Below, one piece after another: positions 21,592 through 33,057 of a stretch of 64,000 nucleotides of DNA; within the stretch, counting starts at the first letter, position 1; each line of letters begins with the position of its first letter. A program made the translations under genes and the position numbers. The notes under the pieces are model-generated. The model was not told the origin of the DNA. It searched no databases and saw only the letters and a program-made list of their open reading frames with translations. This DNA comes from Haliclona indistincta. Taxonomy: Eukaryota > Porifera > Demospongiae > Haplosclerida > Chalinidae. The stretch is from contig OZ024786.1 in the NCBI GenBank assembly GCA_964017065.1, positions 3,224,369 to 3,288,368 of the forward strand. Reading direction: 5' to 3'.

Positions 21592-22815
21592 TCAAAGTTC
21601 ATTAGTGTGGTTAACTCTAACACTCTTTCCTTGTATTTCAACAATTTCCCCAACTTTATGGCATCCCTTAGATCCAGGGGAACACAAACAACTCGGGCAG
21701 ATTTCTTCTTTGTTAGTAAAGCCGGGCCATGTCTTTGTACTCAGTGCAGTAGATATGATGTACGGAATCCCAATTGTTGCAATGTGACCAATACCACCAA
21801 CGATCTTCTCTGCTTTGCTGTACTTTGGAACAAAGCACGGATGACAGACTGATTTTTCATACTCCACGAACGTGTCAGCTTTTAGAATTCCAATAGGAGT
21901 AGCTTCTCCTGAAGGAGATGTGGTGTAGCGAACTTCACCACTGCAACGAGAACACACATTTTCACGAAATTTTGGTTTAAAGCACTCATCTTTGCTGAGC
22001 ACTTGAGCTTGTTCTATTTTCCAGCGCACTGCATTATGGTTATCATTCAAACCTATGTATATCACAGGTACCGGTGGGCAGTCGAAAAATGCGCCGTCTG
22101 TGGCTGCAGCAATTGCTTGATGAATTGCGTCACTCGCTGCTTCCTCATCGTCTACAGTAAATTTGATTGATTGATATTTCGGATGTTGAGTGGCCACTAT
22201 GACCATGTGATTAAACACTGCAGTTCCAAAGAAGTGGTACATCACTTTCAACTCGTCCTGCAGAGCGCCGTTTATTTTCTCGGGAACTCCTCTGTCTGGT
22301 AGAAAGTAAACAAATCGTTTGACAGCGATTTTGTTATTTGGATCTGCTTGTTCTCGCACAATCGAACGAAAGATCTGTAAGTTAGCCTCATAACTAGTGA
22401 CTCCATTCTCTTTGCCAGTGGAGTAGAAACCGGGCGTATCTAAAACGCGTATCTTCGACGCTTCGTTGGCTACAAGTTGGCATTCCTCTGTCACAGAGCA
22501 TCTTCTCCTCTCACGATCAGTGAAATGTTCAGACGTTAGAAAACCAGTGAAATGATCTTCAGCCGCGTGAGTTGCTCGTACAACTCCGGATCCATTCACA
22601 AAAGTAGTGCTGAACTGAAAGCTGTCGTCGTGAGCTTGTAGCACCTTGTTCCCCAGCGTGCTCTTACCGAGTCCTGCCCTGCCCACGATGATGATATCGA
22701 AGTACTCGTCGGGGTGGCTAAACAGTAGTACCATATCATCTGTGCTGTTATGTTCGGCGAGATCGCCGCTATAAACGTTCCACATCGACGTCGCACGAAG
22801 ATCAGCTCTCGCCAT
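21592..22815 (-). CDS. AIG1/GIMAP-type GTPase 1 with C-terminal Cys-rich module
   Basis: Intronless, 407 aa from MARADLR; an upstream in-frame Met at 22908 would add 31 residues. The G domain carries the P-loop GRAGLGKST (45-53), an AIG1-like G2 (SVTEECQ, about 107-113) and G3 DTPG (126-129). No NKxD or RKxD-type G4 is recognisable where ATQHPKYQ stands. The C-terminal third has CSRC-x-GE, CHPCF, CPSCLCSPGSKGC and a hydrophobic IGHIATIGIPYIISTAL stretch, all shared with GTPases 2 and 3. The Cys pairs may bind zinc and the hydrophobic segment may contact membranes, as GIMAPs do; both are inference. It lies 3' of the SRCR-A pseudogene on the same strand, mirroring GTPase 2 and SRCR-B. Confidence 0.85.
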   Translation of the reverse strand: MARADLRATSMWNVYSGDLAEHNSTDDMVLLFSHPDEYFDIIIVGRAGLGKSTLGNKVLQAHDDSFQFSTTFVNGSGVVRATHAAEDHFTGFLTSEHFTDRERRRCSVTEECQLVANEASKIRVLDTPGFYSTGKENGVTSYEANLQIFRSIVREQADPNNKIAVKRFVYFLPDRGVPEKINGALQDELKVMYHFFGTAVFNHMVIVATQHPKYQSIKFTVDDEEAASDAIHQAIAAATDGAFFDCPPVPVIYIGLNDNHNAVRWKIEQAQVLSKDECFKPKFRENVCSRCSGEVRYTTSPSGEATPIGILKADTFVEYEKSVCHPCFVPKYSKAEKIVGGIGHIATIGIPYIISTALSTKTWPGFTNKEEICPSCLCSPGSKGCHKVGEIVEIQGKSVRVNHTNEL

Positions 22816-23014
22816 CCCGCGAAGAAAGATGAATTGACTCTTACAGCTTGAAATTTGAGATGTGGAAACATTGCGGCTGTGTAGATTAGAAGCCGCTTTT
22901 GTACACAATGCAAACCCGCAAATAACACTAGCAATAGAATTTTAATTTTTACACAATGTACATTGAAGAACAAAAAAAAATATTATTATTGTAAAAATAA
23001 AATTAATGTTATAA

Positions 23015-24497
23015 GGTTGTTGTTTGTCTTGAGTGTTCTGTTGTTGATATCGTGCAGTATCATGATATGCTGCAGTTAGTAATCTCAGTACCACTATAGT
23101 GACATATAGCCGATACCAATGGAGAGGAAGAACGTGAAACACACCCAGGTAGGCACATCGATCATTGATAACTGAGAAAAAAGAAAAAAAAAGTCAAATC
23201 AGATACATATGACAACAGAGACACACAGTATTGCACGCCTGTGCCATTCGAAAATCTCCAAGAAATAGTTCTTAATGACTAACAATCTTTGCATTTGTGT
23301 TTATAGTAAGTTTTCAATGAAGTCAACAAAGCTTGGTGATGCTCTGCATGGCATGCTTGTGTAACGAGTCTGAGGCTGAGCGCACATTTTGCCTGTAATG
23401 CAGTACACTATGCTTATTATGTATCATGTGTTCTGCTCATGTGTTCTCTAGCTTGCATGGTGCACTACCCATGGCCATTACACTGGCTCTAAGCACCGCC
23501 TGACATTGTCAACTTGTGAGTCATAAATTTTCATGGGTGGTGATTTTTGAACAGCACATGTGGACTCCTAGAAAGCCCAGTATCAGTTGCGCTTTCTCAA
23601 AAATGCTATATGTAGCACAAGTGTTGTAGAGTAATGTGTCAAACAGCAGTAGGGTCATTATAGTGTCATTAGAGATAAATGTGGTTTGTGTGACATATAA
23701 ATCATAATTTTGTGTACAAACACAGTAGCCACAAAGAAACATTAGTAAGGGGGAATCCCAGGGTAGTTCCCTGCACTTACCACATATTCTTGCTGAAATG
23801 GCTGCCATAATCACAAACAGTATACACTGTGCCACCGCACAGTGCTTTCTTTTTAATGACAATTTTGCAGATGATCATACCACCAGCAGTCTGAATAAAT
23901 ATTATGCTTGGAGACATTATATCTAGTATTTAGCTTGATATTTAGCATAATTATTGTTGAGTTGCTTGGAAGTACATGCTGGTGCCAAATAATTATTCTC
24001 ATCTTGTGTCCCTTGCAACTATTCAAAATTCTCCATAGTATTAAAAAGCAGCAAGAATTGGTAATAAAGGTGATTCTACATTATCTTGAGCAATCAAAAT
24101 ACGGCTAATAGTTATTACACTGAGTGTAAAGTGCCTAATATGAAGCCAAGTTATATAACCACAACCTGAATGCTCTCACGTAAAGCATGACAAAGTGCTT
24201 TCTAAGAATCCAAGGAAACAATGTGCAGGTGTACAAGTTGGAGTGAGCACTCAAACAGTTGATTAAATTAGCAATACTGCATGCATGCACAAAAAACTCA
24301 TTATCTGTATACTCACGCCTGATCTGAGTAGTTCCTATAGCTCCAGTATATCCTAGTTGCCGACAAGATGAGTCAGCTTCTGTCTGTTTATAGTAATCTC
24401 CACACACCGTGCCCCACTCATCATTGATGAAGACATGGAGGTGACCCTGAGAGGTATAGTTACTGCCAGAGAGATGTAGCTGACCTCTGAATGGTTA
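23015..24497 (-). pseudogene. SRCR receptor pseudogene (SRCR-A), relic of a duplicate of SRCR-B
   Basis: About 24313-24497 encodes the first half of an SRCR domain (SNYTSQGHLHVFINDEWGTV, then [11 protein letters not shown]), almost identical to SRCR-B exon 4 but lacking the acceptor-side sequence. About 23015-23170 matches the SRCR-B transmembrane exon, but small indels break its frame. The exons for the second SRCR half and the stalk are missing. Sequence near 23710-23755 matches 34855-34900 inside an SRCR-B intron, showing the two regions descend from one duplicated block that also carried the GTPase. Confidence 0.8.
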
Positions 24498-25009
24498 CAC
24501 AGTCCTGCAGAAGGTTTAATATTTAGACCATGCTCCAGTGAGCAAATAATTTTTGCTTGTTGCTCTTTGTACAGTATACGTACAATCTACTAGTCAGGTG
24601 GCTTAGCCCTTTACTTCAGACACAACATTTATGCAGTTGGGTCCTACATGCAGGAAAAGTTTGGTGGTTTTATGGGCCATGCCAGTTGTTCCGAATCTTT
24701 TTTGAAAAATCTGCCCTATCTATGTAGTAGATGACATCCTCTGAGTTGATCACGGTCGACATGATTATAATAGCCTGTTCTGATATCTGTGACCGGATCT
24801 GGCAAAATGAGCCTTAAGGGATCTGTCGTACAAAATAAAGCAAAATATTCAGCACTTCGAATATTGTCAGCAGAAACTCCCTATCCTTGTTCTTTTGAAT
24901 ACAAAAGTGGATTAACATAAAAATGCTTTAATATTGAGCACAAAATAATATAGACCAGTTGAATTGACACTATGGATAGCTATAATAATCTACAGAGTCT
25001 GCGCTGTGT
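24498..25009. other. Intergenic region
   Basis: Lies between the SRCR-A relic and the 3' end of the Roco gene. No SRCR1 remnant, repeat family member or RNA gene was recognised. Confidence 0.5.
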
Positions 25010-28000
25010 CTACTGGTGTGGGACCATGTGATCTGATGAGCTACTTACTGCAGTGATACCAGTTCCTGCATAATGATGATTGATTAATACAAGTGCTGAG
25101 AGTGTAATAGAGATCATTACCTGGTGTGAGTCCGTAGCGTGCTGCAATATTACTAACGACTCTGTGCTCATTCATGCTCTCCAAAGCTGAGATCAGATCA
25201 CTCCAAGATGCACTGGGAGAGCTCTTTAGCCATGCATCAAACTTTTCGGTTTTGAGTCTTTCTACTCCGTGCACATGATAGGTAACATTAATACCATCCA
25301 ACTTGCTCTTAGTGAGATTCAGTTTAAGACCAAGAGTGTGCCAATCTGTAACATCTGTGACTGCTTCAACAAGCAGTCTGAGAGGAGGAGAGCCTGCAGT
25401 ATGATGAGGTTGATACAATGTCACATGATCTAAACAAGCTTCACCTGATGATGGTAGTATTGTACCAGATGTACTAGTGGGAACTACTGCTGATGACGAC
25501 GGTAGATCAGCTGTGGTGGGTCGCTCAACAACTGAGGATAAATAAAAACATGGCGATAACTCATCATCAATCATGTTATTAGGCATACCTGGTTGCTGCT
25601 GCTGGTGTAACCAATACTGTTGTTGCTGGTTGAGTTTTCTCAGCTTGTCACTTCTATAACAATATGTTCTCCTGCGATCTTTGTTGTACACGCAAATATG
25701 GCGAGAACCATCACAGGAACAGAGGAAGGCATCGTTCTTGATCAAGATGCCTGGTATGAAATGAAGCTTCTTCTCAACCTCAACGAGAGCGTTCATTATT
25801 GCTGAGCGAATGAAGGAGCAATCATTGCTTGTTTCTTCATCATCGTCAGCACAAGGGTAGTAGATCTCCAGCTGAAGATTCCTCTCTACCAGATAGACAC
25901 ACCCACCACAAACATAACGGATGCTCATGAGGTTACGATACTGACGAGAATTAAGATCTGCTTCGAAATCGGACGAGTTGAGTAGATGAACAACAAGTGT
26001 GGGTAGATAGCTCTTAGGGATGGGAACATCAACCAATCCGATACCACGCCTGGTCTGAAGCGACACGATCCACAAGCTGGTGATCTGCTCCTTTTCTCGA
26101 AGGATATCTTCAGGTGCATGAGGCAAGGTACATGGGAGGAAGAAGCTTGTTAGACCCTCTCTCTCGATGCGTGCAATAACACAAAGGTGCTCTAATAAAT
26201 CGAGGAACACATCAGTGGTGAGTGGTGCTGAGAAGTGAAACGATGAATCCAGAATCTCTCGCAAAAATCTACCATACTGTCTTAGTAATCTCTGGGCACT
26301 GGATGGCAGGTTAGGGACGAAGATCTTGTCGAGCTTATTCTTATCGATAAAAGAGATACCAATAAGATTGGACACATTGCTTAGTATAGGCTTTACATCG
26401 ATGAAAACTATGCTACCAAGCTTATCATTCGAGAAATACATGAGGAGGTTTAGCTTATGGAAAAACGCTATGGCCTGTAGAGTTTCATCTCTACTCATTT
26501 GAAGACTTCTTCCAGCAGCAAGCACCTCTTCTAGTGGGATAATGGAGACCTTGTTCTTCTCAGCCTCATCCAGCAAGTGCAGCAGTAGGCCAAACCACCT
26601 CATCTTGATCCTTGTCTTGATAGTGGTGCCTGGAGTATTGGTAATCTTGTCCTGTAGTCTCAGAGCTGCCTCTCGACGCTCGTCTGGATCAGCAGTGATT
26701 GCATTGACAGCAAAGATGACATCATTTCCAGCATCAATTCGTTCGTCTTCATAATCATTCAATCGATCACGTAGCTTGGTATTCTTATCAGCGATAGTCT
26801 CGTCCTGGCAGTCTCCAGCTTTGTCGGCAAAGGTGCCAACAATCATGAACTTAGCATGCTCTGATCCATCTGAGCTGGGAGTGGTCGATAGTTGAAGTGA
26901 TGAAATGCTCTTGGCAAGCTGCTCTATTAGCTGAAGGTTGGTCGGTTGGAGCTCTGTGTTGCTTATTTCAATCGGCTGTCCATTGATGAAGTAATCAAAC
27001 TTTGGTTTAGAGTCCAGTCGTTCGTTCAGCTTCACAGTGATAAGAAACAAGGAGCTGTTGCGAAGAAAGAGTGGTGCTACATCCATGAAGTGTGGCTGGC
27101 CTCCTGAGTCGATAGTCAAGACCAAGTGAGCTGTTAGGAACTCAGTTGATGCCTCAGCAGATGATATCTCAACAACTAGCTTAGCAAACACCTGGAGGTT
27201 CTCTTCTTTGTCATCACTAGTGGCTTCAGTAGACTCATCACTCATTGATGGAGTACTGGATGCGGATTGCTGTGTGGCTGGAGTAGAGCTCGGTACTTTA
27301 CGATGACGCGGCTTCGTTTGATCAACTTGTTCTCCCTTTATCTCATTAACCTTATGCTTCATAGCTTGACACACCATGTGGAGCATTTCTTCAGTTTGTA
27401 GTTTCTGTAATCTTGTGCCGTTGGCGTAGATGGTACCTTGCGCTATGGCACGAACTGGAGTCTCTACACAGCCGGTGCTGTTGCGGACATCAGGAGCTGG
27501 TTCACCGACTGATAAATTCACTACACATGTTTTACCACTACCAGGTGATCCATTCACTACCAGGTTAGAGACACACACTCCAACCTCATGTTGAAATGCC
27601 TCTTGAGTAGCATCAGTATCAACTAGATCTGTGAGGAAAAATTACTATGAACAAGTTCATTAACTCGACATGTACATGTATAATTATGTCCCGTGCTTTT
27701 TTAGGAAAATTGTGCAAATTTGAAACTGCGTTGCACAAATTGATGGTTGCCAAAATGAGTACCAATTTAGAAACTGTATGAGCAGTTTTGCAAATGCGCA
27801 ACGAGATCTACTGCGCAAATTGAAAACTGTCGTCTACAGCATTCCAACCGCACTATGGTTTCAAGCAGTGAACACATCTTTATACGCTACCTACAAAAAG
27901 GTCAACACACGGCCGTGTGAAGGTCATGGTGCCACTGGCATCAACAAGCACCGTGACCAATTCTAAAAGTTTTGTCAAGAGAAGTTTTCTAACGACGCGT

Positions 28001-29205
28001 GTGAGGCTAGCACTACACAATACACACATGACTCATAATAATTATTAGACCACAGCTAAGCGATGTTGACCAATCAGGTTGCGTAGCTGCGGGTCTATAA
28101 ATCTCATAATGGAATCCCGCCACTGCCGCGACCTCATAATGGAATCACACCACACGGCGCAGATTACGGTTCTGTGCGCAGAGTTTTACTGAATATTTTT
28201 AACAGCGCTCGCGTGTCTTTGCTCGTCGTTCACGTCGTTTCTGTTTGCTTTTGCTATGGTCTAAATCAGTTAGACAGCGCATCCAATCGGATCTACGTGA
28301 TGTAGAAGGCCTCGCGCCGTTATCATAGTGCCCTCGCTATGCTCGGACGCTATATAGCAACGGCTCTCGGGCTTCTAAATCGCGTAGATCCTCGGATGCA
28401 CAGTTTAAAAAAACTGGAAGACATCTGCAGGAGTTCAGTACAGCGATGACGATTTTTTCGACTGGCCCATGACATATTATTTCCTGACATAAATTATGCA
28501 CAAGTTATCCGCTCACAAGTTTATTTTCTTATTTTGTAGGCTGTTTTGTCCGAGCAAGTATTGATTTATACCAGTGTTCGTTTGTTTCAGCGATTAGTTT
28601 TCAGCAAGTGATGAGAAATCGTTGCGACAGATAGAATGACAGAATAACTACTGTATGCCTCGTGGCTCCGCCCACCAAGGCATAACTAATAAGAGTATTG
28701 TGTATTGTGTGACTCAAGAGAACAGGTTACAAAAAGAGGATTATTAATACTAACCAGAAGGTTGTGAGGGTGTGGCATTGTTGGAGCTCATTCTGGAACG
28801 TACTAAAAAATGACAAGAATTAAAAAAAAATAATTATACAGCTGCAAATTAATACAATACACATTAGCAGTGCATTAGTGATCATCTTTATGGACTGGTT
28901 TAAACACCTCTTCTCATTCAACTATCATGATTGAGTTCAATAAAAACTATAGCATCTTATGTTCATTGACACAGCAAGCTACAATGTACATACCACAAAA
29001 TACCCTAGAAAGCACTACACCAACCACTGGTACCAACAAACAGATAGTGGTTGTAGATAATAATAGTGAGCATTATCATAACAATTCATCGCTTACCCAA
29101 TTCTTCAAGATATTTGATTATCTGATCATATCTTGATTTATCATCTTCATCTTCAGCATACAAACTATATACTTCTCTCGTATAATCAAGTGCAGTCTGA
29201 CCATC
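25010..29205 (-). CDS. ANK-Roc-COR-Death domain protein (Roco family), 5' end missing
   Basis: Four visible exons: 29097-29205, 28755-28802, 25121-27628 and 25010-25065, about 907 residues without the N-terminus. The first gives an ankyrin-repeat end (DGQTALDYTRE). The large exon has a Roc GTPase: P-loop GSPGSGKT (79-86), G3 DSGGQPHF (226-233) and a Roco-like G4 VGTFADKAGD (about 316-325). COR follows from about residue 395 (MRWFGLLLHLLDEAEKNK). A Death domain lies near the C-terminus (about 820-900; DWHTLGLKLNLTKSKLDGI). A Ser/Thr-rich low-complexity insert lies within Roc and a Gln-rich linker precedes the Death domain. Ankyrin plus Roco plus Death recalls DAPK1, but no kinase is visible; upstream exons may lie in the gap at 30001. 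Likely a cytosolic death or immune signalling scaffold. Confidence 0.85.
28290..28391. repeat. Short inverted repeat in a Roco intron
   Basis: ATCTACGTGATGTAGAAGGC near 28290 pairs imperfectly with sequence ending at CGCGTAGAT near 28391. It is probably part of a degenerate transposon whose right end may be the R2 hairpin at 28655. Confidence 0.5.
28655..28684 (+). mobile_element. R2 family terminal hairpin
   Basis: ATGCCTCG, then GTGGCTCCGCCCAC, then CAAGGCAT: the R2 end sequence with one mismatch in the stem. The preceding 80 bp (GAGAAATCGTTGCGACAGA) also match R2 copies near 42370. The left boundary is not resolved. Confidence 0.75.
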
Positions 29206-29261
29206 CTGTATAACAAGAACAACAGTGTGAGTCATGACACACGAAAACAGCAAGTACAGGG

Positions 29262-29865
29262 TTAACCCTTTAATTACTAAATTATCTTGCTGAAATTTTA
29301 ACCTCGTAAATACTGACCACTTCTCTTGTGAATATCTCGTGTGTCTTTTGTGCTACTGGTCTCAAATTTGCGTCCTTTTACGCCAGTGAGTAGCCGCAAT
29401 TGCCCACACTCAAGTCAGTCGATATGCCCCTCCCACTTCGAAAGTGAAGCCGATAAAGTGCAACGACCTCGTCAAATTTTTCTCAAAGTTAGTACTTAGG
29501 GGCTGGATACTGAAAAGTACACACAAATAGCTGTGGTTTTGGTGAGTGCAAAATGTAGCCCAGATCATAGAGAATGCACAAAAATAATGTGTTTCCGAGC
29601 ACCCTGAAGCCATAAAATGTCCAAATTTTCTTGGCAGCCATTTTGTTTTTCCTAAAATGTTGTGGAATTTGCACTGAAGCCATAGAAAATCCCGTCGCCA
29701 ATACGTTTAGCACAGGGGCGTGCCGAAAAACCGACCAATTTTTTTGCGGTTGTTTGTATTCTTCAATATAGCTTAATTTTGGAATATTTTAACACTTTTT
29801 GATAAAGTTATGGTGTCTGAAGTATGTATGTCGCCAAATGGCGACAATAGGGGTTAAAGGGTTAA
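29262..29865. mobile_element. M2 element, complete, 604 bp
   Basis: Bounded by TTAACCCTTTAA and TTAAAGGGTTAA. Closely similar to 1-427 and 57170-57720. No protein encoded. Confidence 0.85.
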
Positions 29866-30000
29866 TAATACCACACATACACCACGTACGATAGCTCAAT
29901 ATGCGACGAGTCATATATCATTATCATTGCCACTCCAATAGCACTTGCCGTATTTAGAAGAAAATTATTTCGTACTCTGCAATCACGAGAGACCCACATA

Positions 30001-30200
30001 NNNNNNNNNNNNNNNNNNNNNNNNNNNNNNNNNNNNNNNNNNNNNNNNNNNNNNNNNNNNNNNNNNNNNNNNNNNNNNNNNNNNNNNNNNNNNNNNNNNN
30101 NNNNNNNNNNNNNNNNNNNNNNNNNNNNNNNNNNNNNNNNNNNNNNNNNNNNNNNNNNNNNNNNNNNNNNNNNNNNNNNNNNNNNNNNNNNNNNNNNNNN
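30001..30200. other. Assembly gap (200 N)
   Basis: A run of 200 unspecified bases. The round length suggests a scaffolding placeholder rather than a measured distance. Frames crossing it are meaningless. The upstream exons of the Roco gene may lie here. Confidence 1.
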
Positions 30201-30944
30201 TGATGGATATGGACAGTGCTTGCTGATTTGAGGACTTCTCTATAAAATTACTATCCATTACTAATGCAGTCACTGATCAGCGCTAAACTACTTTGCGAGT
30301 GCAGACAAAGAGGCTTAGAATCAAATTTGACTTCTGGAATGCTCGGTTCACTTTTTGTTTTACAAACACTGGGTTGCTCCTTGGAAGCCACGCCCACTAT
30401 TTTGGCTGTTTGCAGCTTGTGCGATCAAGAGACGATCGCAGGGTTACTGAATTTTGGTGATTGTGATGGACATGAGATGGCTCTACTCAGCCGACGTGTT
30501 TCTGTATCGCAATCGTGTTTTCTTTGAGCATATATTGCACTGAAACAATATCATGAGTTGCCGAACATAGATTGCTCGACCCCGGGGTCTTTGGAAAATA
30601 AACTTACCTGGACGGCAAGACGAGAGCTTTTCAATTGTAGCTCGTTGTAATGCTGATGGATAAAGGTGTTTGCAGTACTGACTTGCAATCCCGCCCTATT
30701 CGTCTATCAGTCACTAGGACTGGTGGCCGATAATAGATTGCTTTTGCCGAACATCGATGTTTTCGGCTACCCACTTTCTTCGTCTCCACAGTAGACAAAG
30801 AAGCAGTTACGAGCTGCATATTTGCAATGCAGGCAGAGGAAGTGTGTGTCTATACGTAGGTCAAGTTTGATCTGTGTAGCGTATTTGCAAGTGTACGAAC
30901 GAGTGGCCGATAATAGATGGTGGCCGAATATTGGTGGCTTACTC

Positions 30945-31480
30945 TACACGAATTTATATGGGGCTTATGGGAGAGATCGCGATACTTTCGACATCATTGT
31001 AGTGCTCTCCGTAAACTTGACAACCGCATGGTCTTGCTGCTTGGGTTCCTCTACCTTCGCTCTGTCGAACGCAAAAGACTACGCGTGCACTGGCAGCAAC
31101 GTTTTGGAGAAACAGGCGCGCAAAAAAGGCCTACTCGCACTATAGATCAAGCTAACAAAGGACTCAGTCTCCACAGTTCAAGTAACCACTGGCAGCAGTA
31201 CCTGCACGCAGTATACTCTTACAGTATCCAGCTTTACAAAATTGTTTCTCTCCAGAAAAATGCCCAACAAGCTTGCCATACTTAGCGTAACTTGGGCTTG
31301 TTTGCGCGCCCGTTTCTCCAAAACGATGTTGCCAATGCACGCGTAGTCTTTTGCGTTCGACAGAGCGAAGGTAGAGGAACCCAAGCAGCAAGACCGCGCG
31401 GTTGTCAAGTTTACGGAGAGCACTACAAAGATGTCGAAAGTATCGCGATCTCTCCCATAAGCCCCATATAAATTCGTGTA
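30945..31480. repeat. Foldback element, arms about 183 bp, spacer about 170 bp
   Basis: TACACGAATTTATATGGGGC at 30945 recurs inverted, ending at 31480. The arms match almost throughout, to about 31127 and from about 31295. The arms carry matching open frames on opposite strands, which I treat as a consequence of the palindrome. 30201-30944 and 31481-31616 show nothing recognisable. Confidence 0.85.
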
Positions 31481-31616
31481 TTAATGTTAGCGCTTACGTA
31501 ATCATCTCACACCCCAGTGCTGTGGCCAGCAGAGCGGTGTGCCCACGCATACTTTGCTCTTACTGGGAATGGCCTATTATTACAAAATGGGCATTGTTAT
31601 ACAAATTAGTGTGCAT

Positions 31617-32903
31617 TTAGAGTTTGTTGGTATGGTACACAGTCACTTGTGTGTCATCTACTTGGATTTGCTTTTCTACTGGGCAGCAACCCTCTGATCC
31701 AGGTGAACCTTTACAATGAGGACACGTCTCATCTGAGTTAAAGAAACCAGGCCATGACTCCTTGTCCAGAGCTGAAGCTACAGCATAAGGAATCCCGAGC
31801 GTTGCAACATGTACAACACCACCAGCAATTTTCTTTGCATTACTGTACTTTCGAATGAAACAAGGATGGCATTTCGAATCCTCATACTTTTTGAACACAT
31901 CACCTCTTAGTACACCAACAGGTACAGGATGTCCTGAAGAAGGTTTACTATAACGGATCTCACCATTGCATCGTGAGCAATGGCGATCCTGGAAAGCAGG
32001 AACAAATTTTGAATTAGGCACACGAGCTTCTTGAATTTTCTTGAGAATTTCATCTGGATCATCATTCAGGCCAATGTAAAGTGCAGGTGCACAGCATTCA
32101 GACAGCTCACCGCGAGTGGCCATTTTAACTCCCTCCCTGAAGATCATTTCAACTTTACGACAATGTTCCTGTTTGAAAGAAAATGACTGATATTCACGAT
32201 TTTGAGTCGCTATCACGACCATATGGCTAAATACGGCAGTTCCAAAGAATTTGTACATAAGACTCAATTCTTCTAGCAGAGCACCATCTGCTTTCTGTGG
32301 AACTCCCCGTTCAGGAAAGAAGTACAAGAGTCGCTTGATGTGCATGTTATTGTTGGTGTCTAATTGTTCTCGTACCATCCAGCGAAAGACCTGTAAGTTG
32401 GCCTGATCCATTGTCATACGAGATTCATCAAGAGGTGAAGGGAAGAAACCGCATGTGTCTAACACACGTACTTTGGTGTTTTCGTTGCCAATAAACTTGC
32501 AAGATTTGGTGACAGAGATCATTCTTTTGTCATTTGGAATATCATCGTCATCTGCTGTAACAAACCGCAGATTCGGGAGGCAGTTGTCCTCCTTAGCCAC
32601 TCCGCCTTTCTCATATTTATCACAGAACATTACTTTTCGAGAATCATTACCACTTTCTGCAGCTGAGTCTGCCTGTCCGTTTAGGCCAGTAATGTGTTCT
32701 CTGAGTTTCGCCTGTAATAGCTTGTTTCCCAGACTGCTCTTTCCTCGACCTGTTCGGCCGACAATTGCGATATCGTAGTAGCCTTCAACTACCTCGTAGT
32801 CATGATCGGAGACCGGAATATCAACGTTCGACTCTGTAATTATACATGCAGCAGGATCATTGGGATCAATCCGAGTGGTACTGGTAGGTTCAGCACAAGC
32901 CAT
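31617..32903 (-). CDS. AIG1/GIMAP-type GTPase 2 with C-terminal Cys-rich module
   Basis: Intronless, 428 aa from MACAEPTSTT; an in-frame stop lies a little further upstream. P-loop GRTGRGKSS, AIG1-like G2 (SVTKSCK) and G3 DTCG, in which the usual Pro is Cys. An extra insert of about 30 residues lies between P-loop and G2. No canonical G4 (ATQNREYQ at that position). The C-terminal module CSRCNGE, CHPCF, CPHCKGSPGSEGC and the hydrophobic HVATLGIPYAVASAL match GTPases 1 and 3. It lies 154 bp downstream of the SRCR-B stop codon on the same strand; no in-frame splice joining the two was found. Confidence 0.85.
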   Translation of the reverse strand: MACAEPTSTTRIDPNDPAACIITESNVDIPVSDHDYEVVEGYYDIAIVGRTGRGKSSLGNKLLQAKLREHITGLNGQADSAAESGNDSRKVMFCDKYEKGGVAKEDNCLPNLRFVTADDDDIPNDKRMISVTKSCKFIGNENTKVRVLDTCGFFPSPLDESRMTMDQANLQVFRWMVREQLDTNNNMHIKRLLYFFPERGVPQKADGALLEELSLMYKFFGTAVFSHMVVIATQNREYQSFSFKQEHCRKVEMIFREGVKMATRGELSECCAPALYIGLNDDPDEILKKIQEARVPNSKFVPAFQDRHCSRCNGEIRYSKPSSGHPVPVGVLRGDVFKKYEDSKCHPCFIRKYSNAKKIAGGVVHVATLGIPYAVASALDKESWPGFFNSDETCPHCKGSPGSEGCCPVEKQIQVDDTQVTVYHTNKL

Positions 32904-33057
32904 AATTATGCTCAACACGCACAACGTGCCATGCTGTCTAATGAATCCAATTTAGTGGTTTATGAAGCACTAATTTTTAAAATAATTTTTTTCTGAATGC
33001 ACACTTGTTACATACATGGTTAGCACTGACAATAATGTATATAAATATGTACTAGTA

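Noticed and set aside
30201..30527. Plus-strand frame next to the gap (87 aa)
   Set aside because: No recognisable domain; weak composition; adjacent to unsequenced bases.
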